DNA of 64,000 nt, taken from positions 1-64,000 of the forward strand of contig CAWDUP010000007.1 in assembly GCA_963805505.1 (NCBI GenBank), in the 5' to 3' direction. Source of the DNA: JANPBY01 sp963805505. Lineage in GTDB: Bacteria > Actinomycetota > Actinomycetes > DATJPE01. The notes beneath the pieces are model-generated. The model saw only the letters and a program-made list of their open reading frames with translations. It ran no database searches and was not told the DNA's origin. The translations under genes were made by a program, and so were the position numbers. Each line of letters starts with the position of its first letter. Within the stretch, counting starts at the first letter, position 1. Positions 23,523-32,886 of the stretch are shown piece by piece.

Positions 23523-25259
23523 TTGACGTCCGTGACCGCCACTGACCGATCAGCCGGGACCACACCGCCGCTCACCGACCTGGAGATCGCCCGGGCCGCG
23601 ACGCTCGAGCCCATCGTCGAGGTGGCAGCGCGTGCGGGCATCGACGAGGAACACCTGGAGCCGTACGGCCGCTGGGTCGCCAAGGTCACCCCGAGCGCGA
23701 CGGCTGCCTTGGCGGACCGGCCGACGGCTCGATACATCGTGGTCACCGCCGTCACGCCGACGCCGCTGGGCGAGGGCAAGACGACGACGGCGGTCGGGCT
23801 CGCCCAAGGGCTGGCTCACCTCGGTCGTACGGCGACGCTCGCGCTGAGACAGCCGTCGATGGGGCCGACCTTCGGGATCAAGGGAGGAGCCGCGGGCGGC
23901 GGGCTCAGCCAGATCGTGCCCATGGAAGCTCTGAACCTCCATCTGACCGGCGACTTCCACGCCGTGACTTCTGCCCACAACCTCCTGGCGGCGATGGTCG
24001 ACAACCATCTGCACCACGGCAACAAGCTTGGCCTCGACCCGCGCAACATCTCCTGGCGTCGGGTCCTGGACGTGAACGACCGCGCCTTGCGGTCCATCGT
24101 CGTGGGGCTCGGAGCCCGGGTCGATGGAGTGCCACGGCAGGCCGGTTTCGACATCACCGCCGCCAGCGAGGTCATGGTCATCCTGGCGCTGTCGACCTCG
24201 CTGTGGGACCTGCGCCAACGGCTGGGTCGCATCGTCGTCGGCTACACCTACGACGGAGATCCGGTGACCGCCGAGCAGCTCAAGGCCGCCGGTGCCATGG
24301 CGGTGATCATGCGGGACGCCATCAAGCCAAACCTGCTGCAGACGCTCGAGAACACGCCGGTGCTCGTCCACGCCGGCCCGTTCGGAAACATCGCCACCGG
24401 CAACTCCTCGGTCGTTGCCGACCTGCTGGGCATCCGGATGGGCGAGTTCCTGATCACCGAGGCCGGCTTCGGCGCGGACATGGGCGCCGAGCGGTTCTTC
24501 GACGTCAAGTGTCGAGTCACTGGTCTGCATCCCGATGCCGCAGTACTCGTGGTGACCGTCCGCGCGCTGAAGGCGCACTCCGGCCACCACCGGGTCGTGG
24601 CCGGTCGTCCGCTCCCGCCCGAGATGCTGGAGGAGAACCCCGAGGAGGTCCTGGCCGGTTCGGTCAACCTGCGCCGGCACATCGAGATCGTCCAGAGCTT
24701 CGGCGTCAGCCCCGTGGTCGCCATCAACGCCTTCCCCAGCGATCATCCCTCCGAGCACGAGGCGATCCGCGAGGTCGCGGCGGAGATGGGCGTCCGAGTC
24801 GCTGTCTCCGAGCACGTCGCCAAGGGCGGAGCCGGTGCCTCCGAGCTGGCCGAAGTGGTTGCCGCAGCTTGCGAGGATGAGAACTCGTTCCACTACCTCT
24901 ATCCGCTGGACCGTCCGCTCACCGACAAGATCGAGCGGGTCGCGAAGCAGGTGTACGGCGCCGACGGCGTGGACTTCAGCCCACCGGCGGCCGCGGCTCT
25001 GCGGGAGTTCGAGCGACTGGGCTACGGCGAGTTCCCGGTGGTGATCGCCAAGACCCACTTGTCGCTCTCGTCAGATCCGACCCTGTTCGGGGCGCCGACC
25101 GGCTGGCGGATGCCGGTGCGTGAGGTCCGCGCGGCCGTCGGGGCGGGCTTCGTCTACGCCATCAGCGGTGAGATGCGGACCATGCCGGGCTTGCCGGTGC
25201 ATCCAGCGGCCGAGCGGATCGACATCACCGAGGACGGGACGATCGTCGGACTCTCCTGA
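23523..25259 (+). CDS. fhs: formate-tetrahydrofolate ligase
   Basis: A 578-residue protein starting at TTG, which is chosen because GGAGGG lies 6 bases upstream (a GTG at 23532 is a second option). It contains the N-terminal P-loop TPLGEGKTTT (about residue 80), GGAAGGGLSQIVPME, DFHAVTSAHNL and the C-terminal DKIERVAKQVYGADGV and PVVIAKTHLSLSSD. The enzyme makes 10-formyl-THF from formate, ATP and THF for purine synthesis and one-carbon metabolism. About 15 residues longer than usual at the N-terminus. A short relic of the same gene lies at 14441-14530. Confidence 0.97.
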   Translation: MTSVTATDRSAGTTPPLTDLEIARAATLEPIVEVAARAGIDEEHLEPYGRWVAKVTPSATAALADRPTARYIVVTAVTPTPLGEGKTTTAVGLAQGLAHLGRTATLALRQPSMGPTFGIKGGAAGGGLSQIVPMEALNLHLTGDFHAVTSAHNLLAAMVDNHLHHGNKLGLDPRNISWRRVLDVNDRALRSIVVGLGARVDGVPRQAGFDITAASEVMVILALSTSLWDLRQRLGRIVVGYTYDGDPVTAEQLKAAGAMAVIMRDAIKPNLLQTLENTPVLVHAGPFGNIATGNSSVVADLLGIRMGEFLITEAGFGADMGAERFFDVKCRVTGLHPDAAVLVVTVRALKAHSGHHRVVAGRPLPPEMLEENPEEVLAGSVNLRRHIEIVQSFGVSPVVAINAFPSDHPSEHEAIREVAAEMGVRVAVSEHVAKGGAGASELAEVVAAACEDENSFHYLYPLDRPLTDKIERVAKQVYGADGVDFSPPAAAALREFERLGYGEFPVVIAKTHLSLSSDPTLFGAPTGWRMPVREVRAAVGAGFVYAISGEMRTMPGLPVHPAAERIDITEDGTIVGLS

Positions 25260-25312
25260 ACGAGAGAGCCCCGGACATCGCACGACTGCTCAGGCGGGCT
25301 CCGGCTTGCCCG

Positions 25313-25699
25313 CTACGCCGACTCCGGCCAGCCGCCGTACGGCACCGTGATGATCTCGAGGATGTGTCCGTCGGGGTCTTCCCAGTACAGCCCACGGCCG
25401 TCGTCGTTGGTGTTGATCTGTTGCGCGATGCGCTGGGCCGGATCGGCCCAGTAGGGCAACGAGCGGTCCAGCAGACGCTGGTGGATCTGGTCGAACTCGG
25501 CTTCGCTGACGAGGAACGCGTAGTGCTGGGCGTGCACTTCCCCCTCGAGGAAGTCCAGCGACACTCCGTTCGCGACCTCGACGATGCGGAACGGGCCGAA
25601 GGTGGACGGCGCCGCAACGCCGAGGATCTCGGCGAGGAACTGGGCCGAGGCGTCCTTGTCGCGGCAGTAGACGATCGTGTGGTTGAGCTCGACTGGCAT
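25313..25699 (-). CDS. VOC family protein
   Basis: A 128-residue glyoxalase-fold protein. It begins LNHTIVYCRDKDASAQFLAE, has EGEVHAQHYAFLVSEAEFD in the middle, and ends GRGLYWEDPDGHILEIITVPYGGWPESA; H7, H61-ish and E-rich strands fit metal ligands. A GGAGGCGCC ribosome site precedes the ATG. The function is undefined; it is divergent from the next VOC gene at 25807. Confidence 0.85.
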   Translation of the reverse strand: MPVELNHTIVYCRDKDASAQFLAEILGVAAPSTFGPFRIVEVANGVSLDFLEGEVHAQHYAFLVSEAEFDQIHQRLLDRSLPYWADPAQRIAQQINTNDDGRGLYWEDPDGHILEIITVPYGGWPESA

Positions 25700-25806
25700 G
25701 GGCGCCTCCTTCGTCAGGGTTCACTGTGCCACCGCTGCCACGGGTGCAGATGGATGCGGTGCTTCTAGGTCGAGACGGCCACTCCGGGCTCGGGTACGGT
25801 CCGGGC

Positions 25807-26163
25807 ATGCGCATCCTGGGACTCTGCTTCGCCGGCACCGCGACCGAGGAGCGCGCCGCCATGAGCGACTTCGTCGGCGACGTGCTCGGTCTTCCCCGCG
25901 TCGTGCTGGACGGGGCTGAGGCGGACTTCTTCGACCTGCCCGACGGCAGCACCTTCGCCGTCGCCTCGCCCGCGGGCATGGGGGAGACCAGGCGGTCGAT
26001 CGGCTTCCTGGTCGACGATCTCCAGGCGGCGCTCGAGGAGCTTCGCGGGCACGGCGTCGAGACCGACCCGGAGGTGTCGGAGAACGAGACGATGCGCTAC
26101 GCCCACTTCGTCGCTCCGGACGGACGGCTCTACGAGCTCATCGAGAAGCGCACCGGAGCCTGA
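25807..26163 (+). CDS. VOC family protein
   Basis: A 118-residue protein from the ATG at 25807: RILGLCFAGTATEERAAMSDF at the start, GFLVDDLQAALEELRGHGVE in the middle and AHFVAPDGRLYELIEKR at the end. It is a single VOC module pair with an acidic C-terminal ligand. It stands upstream of the acyl-CoA ligase operon (77 bases before it) and could be transcribed with it. Confidence 0.8.
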   Translation: MRILGLCFAGTATEERAAMSDFVGDVLGLPRVVLDGAEADFFDLPDGSTFAVASPAGMGETRRSIGFLVDDLQAALEELRGHGVETDPEVSENETMRYAHFVAPDGRLYELIEKRTGA

Positions 26164-26240
26164 CTCGGCCCTGCGGCTGCATTGATGGCACCGGCCGTGC
26201 TCCCACGGGTCAGGGAGGTTCGCCGCTCTAGGCTGCGGCG

Positions 26241-27866
26241 GTGTCCTATTCGCCGGACTCGGCCGCAGCCGTCGACGCGGCGCGGGTCGTGGAGCTGTTG
26301 ATCTGGCAGGCTGCCCGGTCGCCCGACAAGCCGTTCCTGCGCACGCCGGGAGCCGAGCTGACTTACGGCGAGACCGCCGAGGCGATTCGTCGGGTCGCGA
26401 ACGGGCTGCGCGGTCTCGGAGTCCTGCCCGGCGAGCCGATCGGGCTGCTGATGCACAACAGTGCCGAGCAGGTGGTCTGCTCGTTCGCTCTCGCCTACCT
26501 CGGCGCGGTGAGCGTGCCGTTCAACACGGCGTTGGTCGGTCGGTTCCTGGCCGATCAGCTGGAGCTCTCCGGCTGTCGTGTCGTCGTCGTGGATCGAGCC
26601 TTGGCCGGCGTGCTCCGCGACGCCGCGCAAGACCTGTCGCCGCTCACGCTGGTGCTGGTGGACGACGGCTCGCCGTCCAGGTCGGCCGTGGCCGACGAAG
26701 TTTCTTACGCGGACCTGCTCGCGGCCAGCCCGCTCGAGGAGATCGTCGAGGTCGACCCGCTCGCGCCGGCGATGCTGCTGTTCACCTCCGGGACGACCGG
26801 CCGTTCCAAGGCCTGCGTGCTCTCGCACCGGTACGTGCTGCGCCAGGGGCAGTGGCACGTGAAGCACCTCGGTCTACGACCGGACGACGTGCTCTACTCG
26901 CCGTTCCCGCTGTTCCACATCGACGCGGCCACGCTCACCGTCGGTGCGGCGGCCACGATGGGGGCGACCGCCGCGATCGGGTCGAAGTTCTCGGTCTCCG
27001 GCTTCTGGGACGAGGTCCGACGCTTCGATGCGACCGTCCTGAACTTCATGGGCGCGATGATCACGCTGCTGTGGAAGCTGCCGCCCGACCCCACCGACCG
27101 GGATCACCGCCTTCGCCTCGCGTGGGGCGTACCCATGCCGACCTGGGAGCAGGAGTGGGTCGAGCGCTTCGGCTTCCCGCTCTATGAGGTCTACGGCCTG
27201 ACCGACGCCGGCGTCGTCTGCTACGACCCGATCGACCGGCCTCGCCGCCCCGGGACCTGTGGCCGGGTCATCGAGGAGTTCGACGTCGCCATCGGCGGAC
27301 CAGGTGACCACCTGCTGCCGCCGGGGGAGCAGGGCGAGATCCTCATCCGTGCCAAGGAGGAGGGCACGGTCATGAACGAGTACCTCGCCATGCCGGAGGA
27401 GACCGCGGAGGCGTTCCGCGGCGGCTGGTTCCACACCGGCGACCTCGGACGGCTCGACGCCGACGGCTATCTCGCCTTCGACGGTCGCGGCACCGACAGC
27501 ATCCGCCGCCGCGGGGAGAACATCTCGCTGCGCGAGGTCGAGGCGGCGCTGCTCGAGCATCCTGACGTCGTTGAGATTGCCGCGATCGGGGTGCCCAGTG
27601 AGCTGACCGAGGAGGACCTCATGGTCATCGTCGTGCTCCGGCCGGGCAGCACGCTGACGCCGGCAGGTCTGGCCGGTTTCGGCGCAGACCGCCTGCCCCC
27701 CTTCATGGTTCCCCGCTACATCGAGCTGGCAGCCGAGCTGCCGAAGACCCCCACTGAGAAGATCGAGAAGTTCCGACTCCGGGAGCAGGGCGTGACGACA
27801 CAGACATGGGACCGCGAGGCCGACCGCCGAACGACGGCTCCGACCGGATCGGCGGGTACGCGATGA
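26241..27866 (+). CDS. AMP-dependent acyl-CoA synthetase/ligase
   Basis: A 541-residue adenylate-forming enzyme starting at GTG. The ATP loop LLFTSGTTGRSKACVLSH is at about residue 180, the aryl/acyl pocket YEVYGLTDAGVV near 315, the A8 hinge FHTGDLGRLDADGYL and RRRGENISLREVEAAL near 410-435, and the catalytic Lys in KTPTEKIEKFRL near 520. It resembles the crotonobetaine/carnitine-CoA ligase (CaiC) group, but substrate is not determined. It overlaps the enoyl-CoA hydratase gene by ATGA, which suggests a short acyl-CoA pathway. Confidence 0.88.
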   Translation: MSYSPDSAAAVDAARVVELLIWQAARSPDKPFLRTPGAELTYGETAEAIRRVANGLRGLGVLPGEPIGLLMHNSAEQVVCSFALAYLGAVSVPFNTALVGRFLADQLELSGCRVVVVDRALAGVLRDAAQDLSPLTLVLVDDGSPSRSAVADEVSYADLLAASPLEEIVEVDPLAPAMLLFTSGTTGRSKACVLSHRYVLRQGQWHVKHLGLRPDDVLYSPFPLFHIDAATLTVGAAATMGATAAIGSKFSVSGFWDEVRRFDATVLNFMGAMITLLWKLPPDPTDRDHRLRLAWGVPMPTWEQEWVERFGFPLYEVYGLTDAGVVCYDPIDRPRRPGTCGRVIEEFDVAIGGPGDHLLPPGEQGEILIRAKEEGTVMNEYLAMPEETAEAFRGGWFHTGDLGRLDADGYLAFDGRGTDSIRRRGENISLREVEAALLEHPDVVEIAAIGVPSELTEEDLMVIVVLRPGSTLTPAGLAGFGADRLPPFMVPRYIELAAELPKTPTEKIEKFRLREQGVTTQTWDREADRRTTAPTGSAGTR

Positions 27867-28642
27867 GCGCCTACGACCCGGACGCGCCGCTGCAGGAACC
27901 CGTCGACTACCGCATCGACGAACGAGGCGTCGCGCGGATCACCCTCAACCGACCGCACCGGCTCAACGCCATCAACGCAGCCCTCGTGGACGGTCTCGTC
28001 ACTGCGCTGCGCAAGGCCACTGACGACGAGGCTCGACTGGTCGTCCTCACCGGAGCAGGGACGTCCTTCTGCGCCGGTCACGATCTGCGCGAGCCGCACG
28101 TCGGCTTCGCGCGGGAGCGGGCCGACGGTCTCCAGGACGTGACCCGACTCATGCGGGCGTTCCCCGGCGTGGTGATCGCTGCCGTACGCGGCTACGCCGT
28201 CGGCGGCGGCGCCGAGTTCACCATGGGCGCCGACCTGGTGCTGGCCACGGAGTCGGCGGGATTCAAGTTTCCTGAGGTAGCAGTCGGTCTCAGCGCCACC
28301 GGGGGTTCCACCTCGCTGCTGCCCCGCTTGGTCGGGCTGGCCCAGGCCAAGCGGCTGATGCTGCTTGGCGACCCGATCGACGGGGTCGAGGCTGCCCGGA
28401 TCGGCCTGGTCACGTGGGCTGTCCCCGATGAGGAGCTCGACGCCAGGGTCGAGTCACTGGTCGAGCAGCTCCTCGAGCGGGGACGTACGGCCCTCGGCTT
28501 GGCCAAGCGCGCCGTGGATGCCGGGCTGGACAACGACTTCGAGGCGCAGCTGCAGCTCGAGGTCGACCACCTGCTGATCGCCGGTGCCACCGAGGAAGCG
28601 GCCGCGGCTGCCGAAGGCTTCAGCACCCGAGCTCGGGAGTAG
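27863..28642 (+). CDS. enoyl-CoA hydratase/isomerase family protein
   Basis: A 259-residue crotonase starting at the ATG in the ATGA overlap with the ligase. RITLNRPHRLNAINAAL and GAGTSFCAGHDLREPH give the first oxyanion-hole segment; VRGYAVGGGAEFTMGADLV gives the second. Catalytic acidic residues are less clear: the region FPEVAVGLSATGGSTSLLPR carries E near residue 134, as in hydratases. It probably acts on the acyl-CoA made by the ligase upstream. Confidence 0.9.
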   Translation: MSAYDPDAPLQEPVDYRIDERGVARITLNRPHRLNAINAALVDGLVTALRKATDDEARLVVLTGAGTSFCAGHDLREPHVGFARERADGLQDVTRLMRAFPGVVIAAVRGYAVGGGAEFTMGADLVLATESAGFKFPEVAVGLSATGGSTSLLPRLVGLAQAKRLMLLGDPIDGVEAARIGLVTWAVPDEELDARVESLVEQLLERGRTALGLAKRAVDAGLDNDFEAQLQLEVDHLLIAGATEEAAAAAEGFSTRARE

Positions 28643-28748
28643 TGGCGCGGCAGGCTATGGGGCCGACCGCACTCGGGGCATTGTTCACACGAACGACGAC
28701 AGAGATACTGGCGATTCCACCCACGACGCAGCCCGCTAGGAGACCCTC

Positions 28749-29195
28749 ATGGCCAACCTGGTCGTCCACTTCGAGATCCATGCGACCGATCCGCCGCGGC
28801 TGATCGACTACTACTCGAATCTCCTGGGCTGGACGTTCCAAGACTTCGGCAGCGCGGAGCAGCCGTACTGGGTCATCGACACCGGCGAGGGAGCGATCAG
28901 CAACGTCAACGCCGAGAAGGGGTTGGGGATCAACGGCGGACTCGCCAAGCGGATGGGTCCGCGCCCCGAGCCTGGCGGACCGGTCAACGGCTGCAACATC
29001 GTCATCGGTGTCGAGGATGTCGATGGGTTGATGAAGCGTGGCGTCGAGCTCGGTGGGACGGAAGCGCTGCCTGCAGCCGACTGGCCCGGCATCGGCCGCG
29101 GCGGTTACCTCCTGGATCCGGACGGCAACATCTTTGGCCTTATCTCACCCGTGCTCTCCGACGGCACGGTCGCCATGGGTGGCAACGCTTCCTGA
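28749..29195 (+). CDS. VOC family protein
   Basis: A 148-residue VOC protein with VVHFEIHATDPPRLIDYYSN, then GLAKRMGPRPEPGGPVNGCN, VIGVEDVDGLMKRGVEL, and RGGYLLDPDGNIFGLISP. It is similar in layout to the glyoxalase/dioxygenase superfamily proteins of the PhnB/CFP-30 type. Lies 106 bases after the hydratase gene and possibly in its operon. Substrate unknown. Confidence 0.83.
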   Translation: MANLVVHFEIHATDPPRLIDYYSNLLGWTFQDFGSAEQPYWVIDTGEGAISNVNAEKGLGINGGLAKRMGPRPEPGGPVNGCNIVIGVEDVDGLMKRGVELGGTEALPAADWPGIGRGGYLLDPDGNIFGLISPVLSDGTVAMGGNAS

Positions 29196-29262
29196 TCGAA
29201 ACGGGCAGGGGGATTCTGGCGACTGCTCATCCGTAAGTCGGCATGGGGGATAGATTCCGAAC

Positions 29263-32200
29263 GTGCAGGCGTGCGGGGCTTGTGGGGCGCTCAACCGGGA
29301 TTCCGCACGTTTTTGTGGAGACTGCGGCCAGCCCACGATGCGTACGTGCTCCGCCTGCGGCGCCGTCCTCGAGGAGGGGCGGCGATTCTGCGGAGAGTGC
29401 GGCACCGCCGTCGGCGGAGCTGGCAGTACGCCGCAACCTGAGACGGGTGCTGTCGACCCGACCGGTGCCGTGTCTCCAGCACAGGCATCCGCCACGTCCT
29501 CGACGGCCGCCAGCCCGACGCAGCTCAGGCTCGTGTCGGTGGTCTTCGTGGATCTGGTCGGGTTCACCACGGCTTCCGAGGGCCGAGACGCCGAAGACAC
29601 CCGTGAGCTGCTGACGCGCTACTTCGACCTCGCAAGAACTGCCGTTGAACGATATGGGGGCGTGGTCGAGAAGTTCATCGGTGATGCGGTCATGGCTGTC
29701 TGGGGTGCCCGCACGGTCCAGGAGGATGACGCCGAAAGAGCAGTGCGCGCCGCGATGGAGATCGTGTCGGCCGTCCCATCTCTGGCGGCAGATCTTCAAG
29801 CCCGCGCAGGAGTTCTGACCGGCGAGGTTGCGGTGACCCCGGATGCAGTCGACCAAGGCTTGGTCGCCGGCGACATCGTCAACACAGCCGCCCGGATCCA
29901 GAGCCTCGCGCCGGTCGGGTCGGTGGTGGTCGGCGAGACCACCAAGCAGGCATCCGACGGCGCAGTCGGCTACGAGGATGCGGGAGCTCACGCAGTCAAG
30001 GGCAAGACCGAACCCGTCCACGTGTGGCGCGCGTTGCGCGTCATCGCAGGGCGGGGCGGCTCCGCACGGCCGGGCGGGCTCGAGCCGCCCTTCGTGGGGC
30101 GCGACCGGGAGCTCCGGCTGATCAAGGAGCTGTTCCATGGTTCGGGCGACGACGGTCGCGCGCAGATGGTGATCGTCACGGGCATCGCTGGAATCGGGAA
30201 GTCGCGCCTGTCGTGGGAGTTCGAGAAGTACATCGACGGCCTCGTCGGTGGAGTCAATTGGCACCGCGGTCGCTGCCTGTCCTACGGCGACGGTGTCGCC
30301 TACTGGGCGCTTGCCGAGATGGTCCGGATGCGGTGCGGCATGATCGAGGACGAGCCGCCTGAGGTGTCGCTGGGCAAGCTAAGGCAGACCCTCGAGAGGT
30401 ATGTACCTGACGGAGAGGAATTGCGGTGGGTCCAACCCCGCCTAGCCCACCTGCTCGGGTTGGACGAGGGACTCCCCGGAGATCAGGAGAACTTGTTCTC
30501 CGCCTGGCGAATCCTGTTCCAGCGAATCTCGGAGCAGGCGCCCACAGTTCTGGTCTTCGAGGATCTGCAGTGGGCCGACAACGGGTTGCTGGACTTCATC
30601 GAGTACCTCCTCGACTGGGCTCGGGCCCACCCGATCTTCATCCTCGCTCTGACCCGGCCGGAGTTCGCCGAACGACGTCCGGGCTGGGGGTCGGGCAAGC
30701 GGAGCGCCAGTTCGCTGTATCTCGAACCGCTGTCCACGGCGGCGATGGGCGAACTGCTCGACGGGCTGGTGCCGGGACTTCCCGAGGGGGTGTCCGAACA
30801 GATTCTGGACCGGGCGCAGGGGGTGCCCCTGTATGCCGTTGAGACTGTTCGCATGCTGCTCGATCGGGGTCTCGTGCAGCGTGAAGGCAGCGGATTCGTG
30901 GCCAAGGCCGACATGGGCTCCTTGGACGTCCCGGAGACGCTGCACGCTCTCGTCGCTGCACGGCTGGACGCCCTGCCGTTCGAGGAACGCGGCCTCGTGG
31001 AGTGCGGCGCAGTGCTTGGCAAGACCTTCAGCAAGGTGGGGCTGGCTGCGGTCAGCGGGCTGTCCGAGGCCAAGCTCGAACCGCTACTCGCGGGCTTGCT
31101 CGGCAAGGAGATCTTGGCCGTTCAGGCTGACCCGATGTCGCCTGACCGAGGCCAGTACTCCTTCCTGCAAGACATCGTGCGTCGTTTCGCCTACGACCTG
31201 ATCTCCCGTCGGGACCGAAAGGTCATGCACAGAGCGGCCGCAGAGTTCCTTCTCCAAACCGAGAGCGCGGAAGAGGACGAGATCGTCGATCTCGTGGCCG
31301 CGCACTTCCTGGATGCCTACGCCAGTGCCGCGGGCGATGAAGATGCTCCGGAGCTGAAGGCCAAAGGCCTCGAGATGCTCATCCGATCTGGTGAGCGGGC
31401 GGCGTCCTTGGGTGCAGGGGCAGAGGCGCAACGCGCGTACGAGCGGGCAGCTGAGCTCTCCGACGACTCGGCGCTTCGGGCCGGGCTGCTCGAGCGAGCA
31501 GGGCTGATGGCTCATCGCAGCGGGCGCAACGAGGAAGCGTCCGACCACTATCGGACCGCCGCGGACCTGTTCACCTCGGCGGGCGCGCCCCACGCAGCGG
31601 CCAGGATCGAGGCGAGGACCGCCGAGATCGACTGGGACCGCGGTCGGATCGAGGACGGTCTGCGCCGGATGGATCAGGCGTTCGCACTGCTCTCCGAGGA
31701 CGAGCCCGACGAGGATCTGGCGCTGCTCGCCGCCCAGGTCGGGAGATTTTCGTACTTTGCCGGGGACAACGCTTTGGCGCTGCAACGTCTCGATCGAGCC
31801 CTCGAGATGGGGGAGAGTCTCAACCTCCCGGAGGTGATGGCGCAGGCCCTGAACACCAAGGCTCTGGTCCTGTGCTCGACCGCCCGACCGATCGAGGGGC
31901 TCGCGCTGATCCGCTGCGCGTTGGACTTGAGCCTCGCCCACGACAAGCTCACGTCAGCGTTGCGCGCCTACTACAACCTGTTTGATGTTCTCGTGTCGTC
32001 AGACACCGAGCGAAGCGCTATATACGCGGACCAAGGGCTGGCGCTGGCGCGGAAGCTGGGAAACAGCTACTGGGAAGACTCGTTCCTCAGTGCGAGCGAT
32101 CACCTATATCTCCTCGGTCGTTGGGACGAAGTCGTGAGCCGGTCGAACGAGCTGGCTGAGGAGACCTGGGCGGACATGCGGATTGCCTTCGGCGCGCTCC

Positions 32201-32841
32201 TGAGTTCGGTGATCCCCGTCCGGATCAATCGCGGGGAAATCGGGCAGACCGAGCCGCTACGGGCCGCCATGGCCGGCTTCGCGACTACTGCCGACCAGCA
32301 GGAGATCGCGCAGATCGCGGCCGCTGAGGCGGCGTTGGCGCTGGCCGAGGGGCGCTTTGACGATGCACTGACGTCTGGACGTCGAGCGCTCGAGACGCAC
32401 AAGACGATGGGTTTCACCCTGCAGGCCGTGATCGAGGGATGGGCCACAGCAATAGAAGCCGCCCTTGCACTCGGTGATCGCCAGACCGCGGCTGAGCTGC
32501 TCGACGCGGTGACCACCCTTCCGCCCGGGCTGGTCTCGCCGCAGATGTGCCATGTGGCACAACGGCTGAAGGCCAAGCTGAAGCTCCTCACGGGTTCTCC
32601 CGACGAGGCTCTGGTGTTGTTCAAGGCCGCCGTGGAGGGCTTTCGAAGCCTCAACTACCCGTTTCACCTGGCGGTGGCGCTGCTCGAGCAGGCCGAGTCG
32701 GTCTACGCCGCGAACGGCATCGAGGCCGCCGAAGGGCATCTGGCCGAGGCCCGTGCCGTGTTCGTCCAGCTCGAGGCAGCCCCCTGGGTCGAACGAGTAG
32801 ACCGGCTTCTCAATGAAACGGCGGCTCCCTCAACCTCGTGA
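29263..32841 (+). CDS. zinc-ribbon / class III cyclase / AAA ATPase / TPR protein
   Basis: A 1192-residue protein starting at GTG. Residues 3-50 carry two zinc ribbons (CGACGALNRDSARFCGDCG and CSACGAVLEEGRRFCGECG). The nucleotide cyclase domain (about 88-262) has the metal aspartates in VFVDLVGFTT and IGDAVMAVWG, the Lys in EKFIGD and the Asn/Arg pair in GDIVNTAARIQ, so all catalytic residues look intact. Then an ATPase with Walker A GIAGIGKSRLS (about 305) and Walker B VLVFEDLQWAD (about 430). From about 720 onward it is helical TPR-like repeats. It resembles the large regulatory cyclase/ATPase family; cAMP synthesis and the ligand are unproven. Confidence 0.85.
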   Translation: MQACGACGALNRDSARFCGDCGQPTMRTCSACGAVLEEGRRFCGECGTAVGGAGSTPQPETGAVDPTGAVSPAQASATSSTAASPTQLRLVSVVFVDLVGFTTASEGRDAEDTRELLTRYFDLARTAVERYGGVVEKFIGDAVMAVWGARTVQEDDAERAVRAAMEIVSAVPSLAADLQARAGVLTGEVAVTPDAVDQGLVAGDIVNTAARIQSLAPVGSVVVGETTKQASDGAVGYEDAGAHAVKGKTEPVHVWRALRVIAGRGGSARPGGLEPPFVGRDRELRLIKELFHGSGDDGRAQMVIVTGIAGIGKSRLSWEFEKYIDGLVGGVNWHRGRCLSYGDGVAYWALAEMVRMRCGMIEDEPPEVSLGKLRQTLERYVPDGEELRWVQPRLAHLLGLDEGLPGDQENLFSAWRILFQRISEQAPTVLVFEDLQWADNGLLDFIEYLLDWARAHPIFILALTRPEFAERRPGWGSGKRSASSLYLEPLSTAAMGELLDGLVPGLPEGVSEQILDRAQGVPLYAVETVRMLLDRGLVQREGSGFVAKADMGSLDVPETLHALVAARLDALPFEERGLVECGAVLGKTFSKVGLAAVSGLSEAKLEPLLAGLLGKEILAVQADPMSPDRGQYSFLQDIVRRFAYDLISRRDRKVMHRAAAEFLLQTESAEEDEIVDLVAAHFLDAYASAAGDEDAPELKAKGLEMLIRSGERAASLGAGAEAQRAYERAAELSDDSALRAGLLERAGLMAHRSGRNEEASDHYRTAADLFTSAGAPHAAARIEARTAEIDWDRGRIEDGLRRMDQAFALLSEDEPDEDLALLAAQVGRFSYFAGDNALALQRLDRALEMGESLNLPEVMAQALNTKALVLCSTARPIEGLALIRCALDLSLAHDKLTSALRAYYNLFDVLVSSDTERSAIYADQGLALARKLGNSYWEDSFLSASDHLYLLGRWDEVVSRSNELAEETWADMRIAFGALLSSVIPVRINRGEIGQTEPLRAAMAGFATTADQQEIAQIAAAEAALALAEGRFDDALTSGRRALETHKTMGFTLQAVIEGWATAIEAALALGDRQTAAELLDAVTTLPPGLVSPQMCHVAQRLKAKLKLLTGSPDEALVLFKAAVEGFRSLNYPFHLAVALLEQAESVYAANGIEAAEGHLAEARAVFVQLEAAPWVERVDRLLNETAAPSTS

Positions 32842-32886
32842 ACGGGCCGAGGGACGCACGGTCGGGCGCGGGATGTCGCTTGTGAG

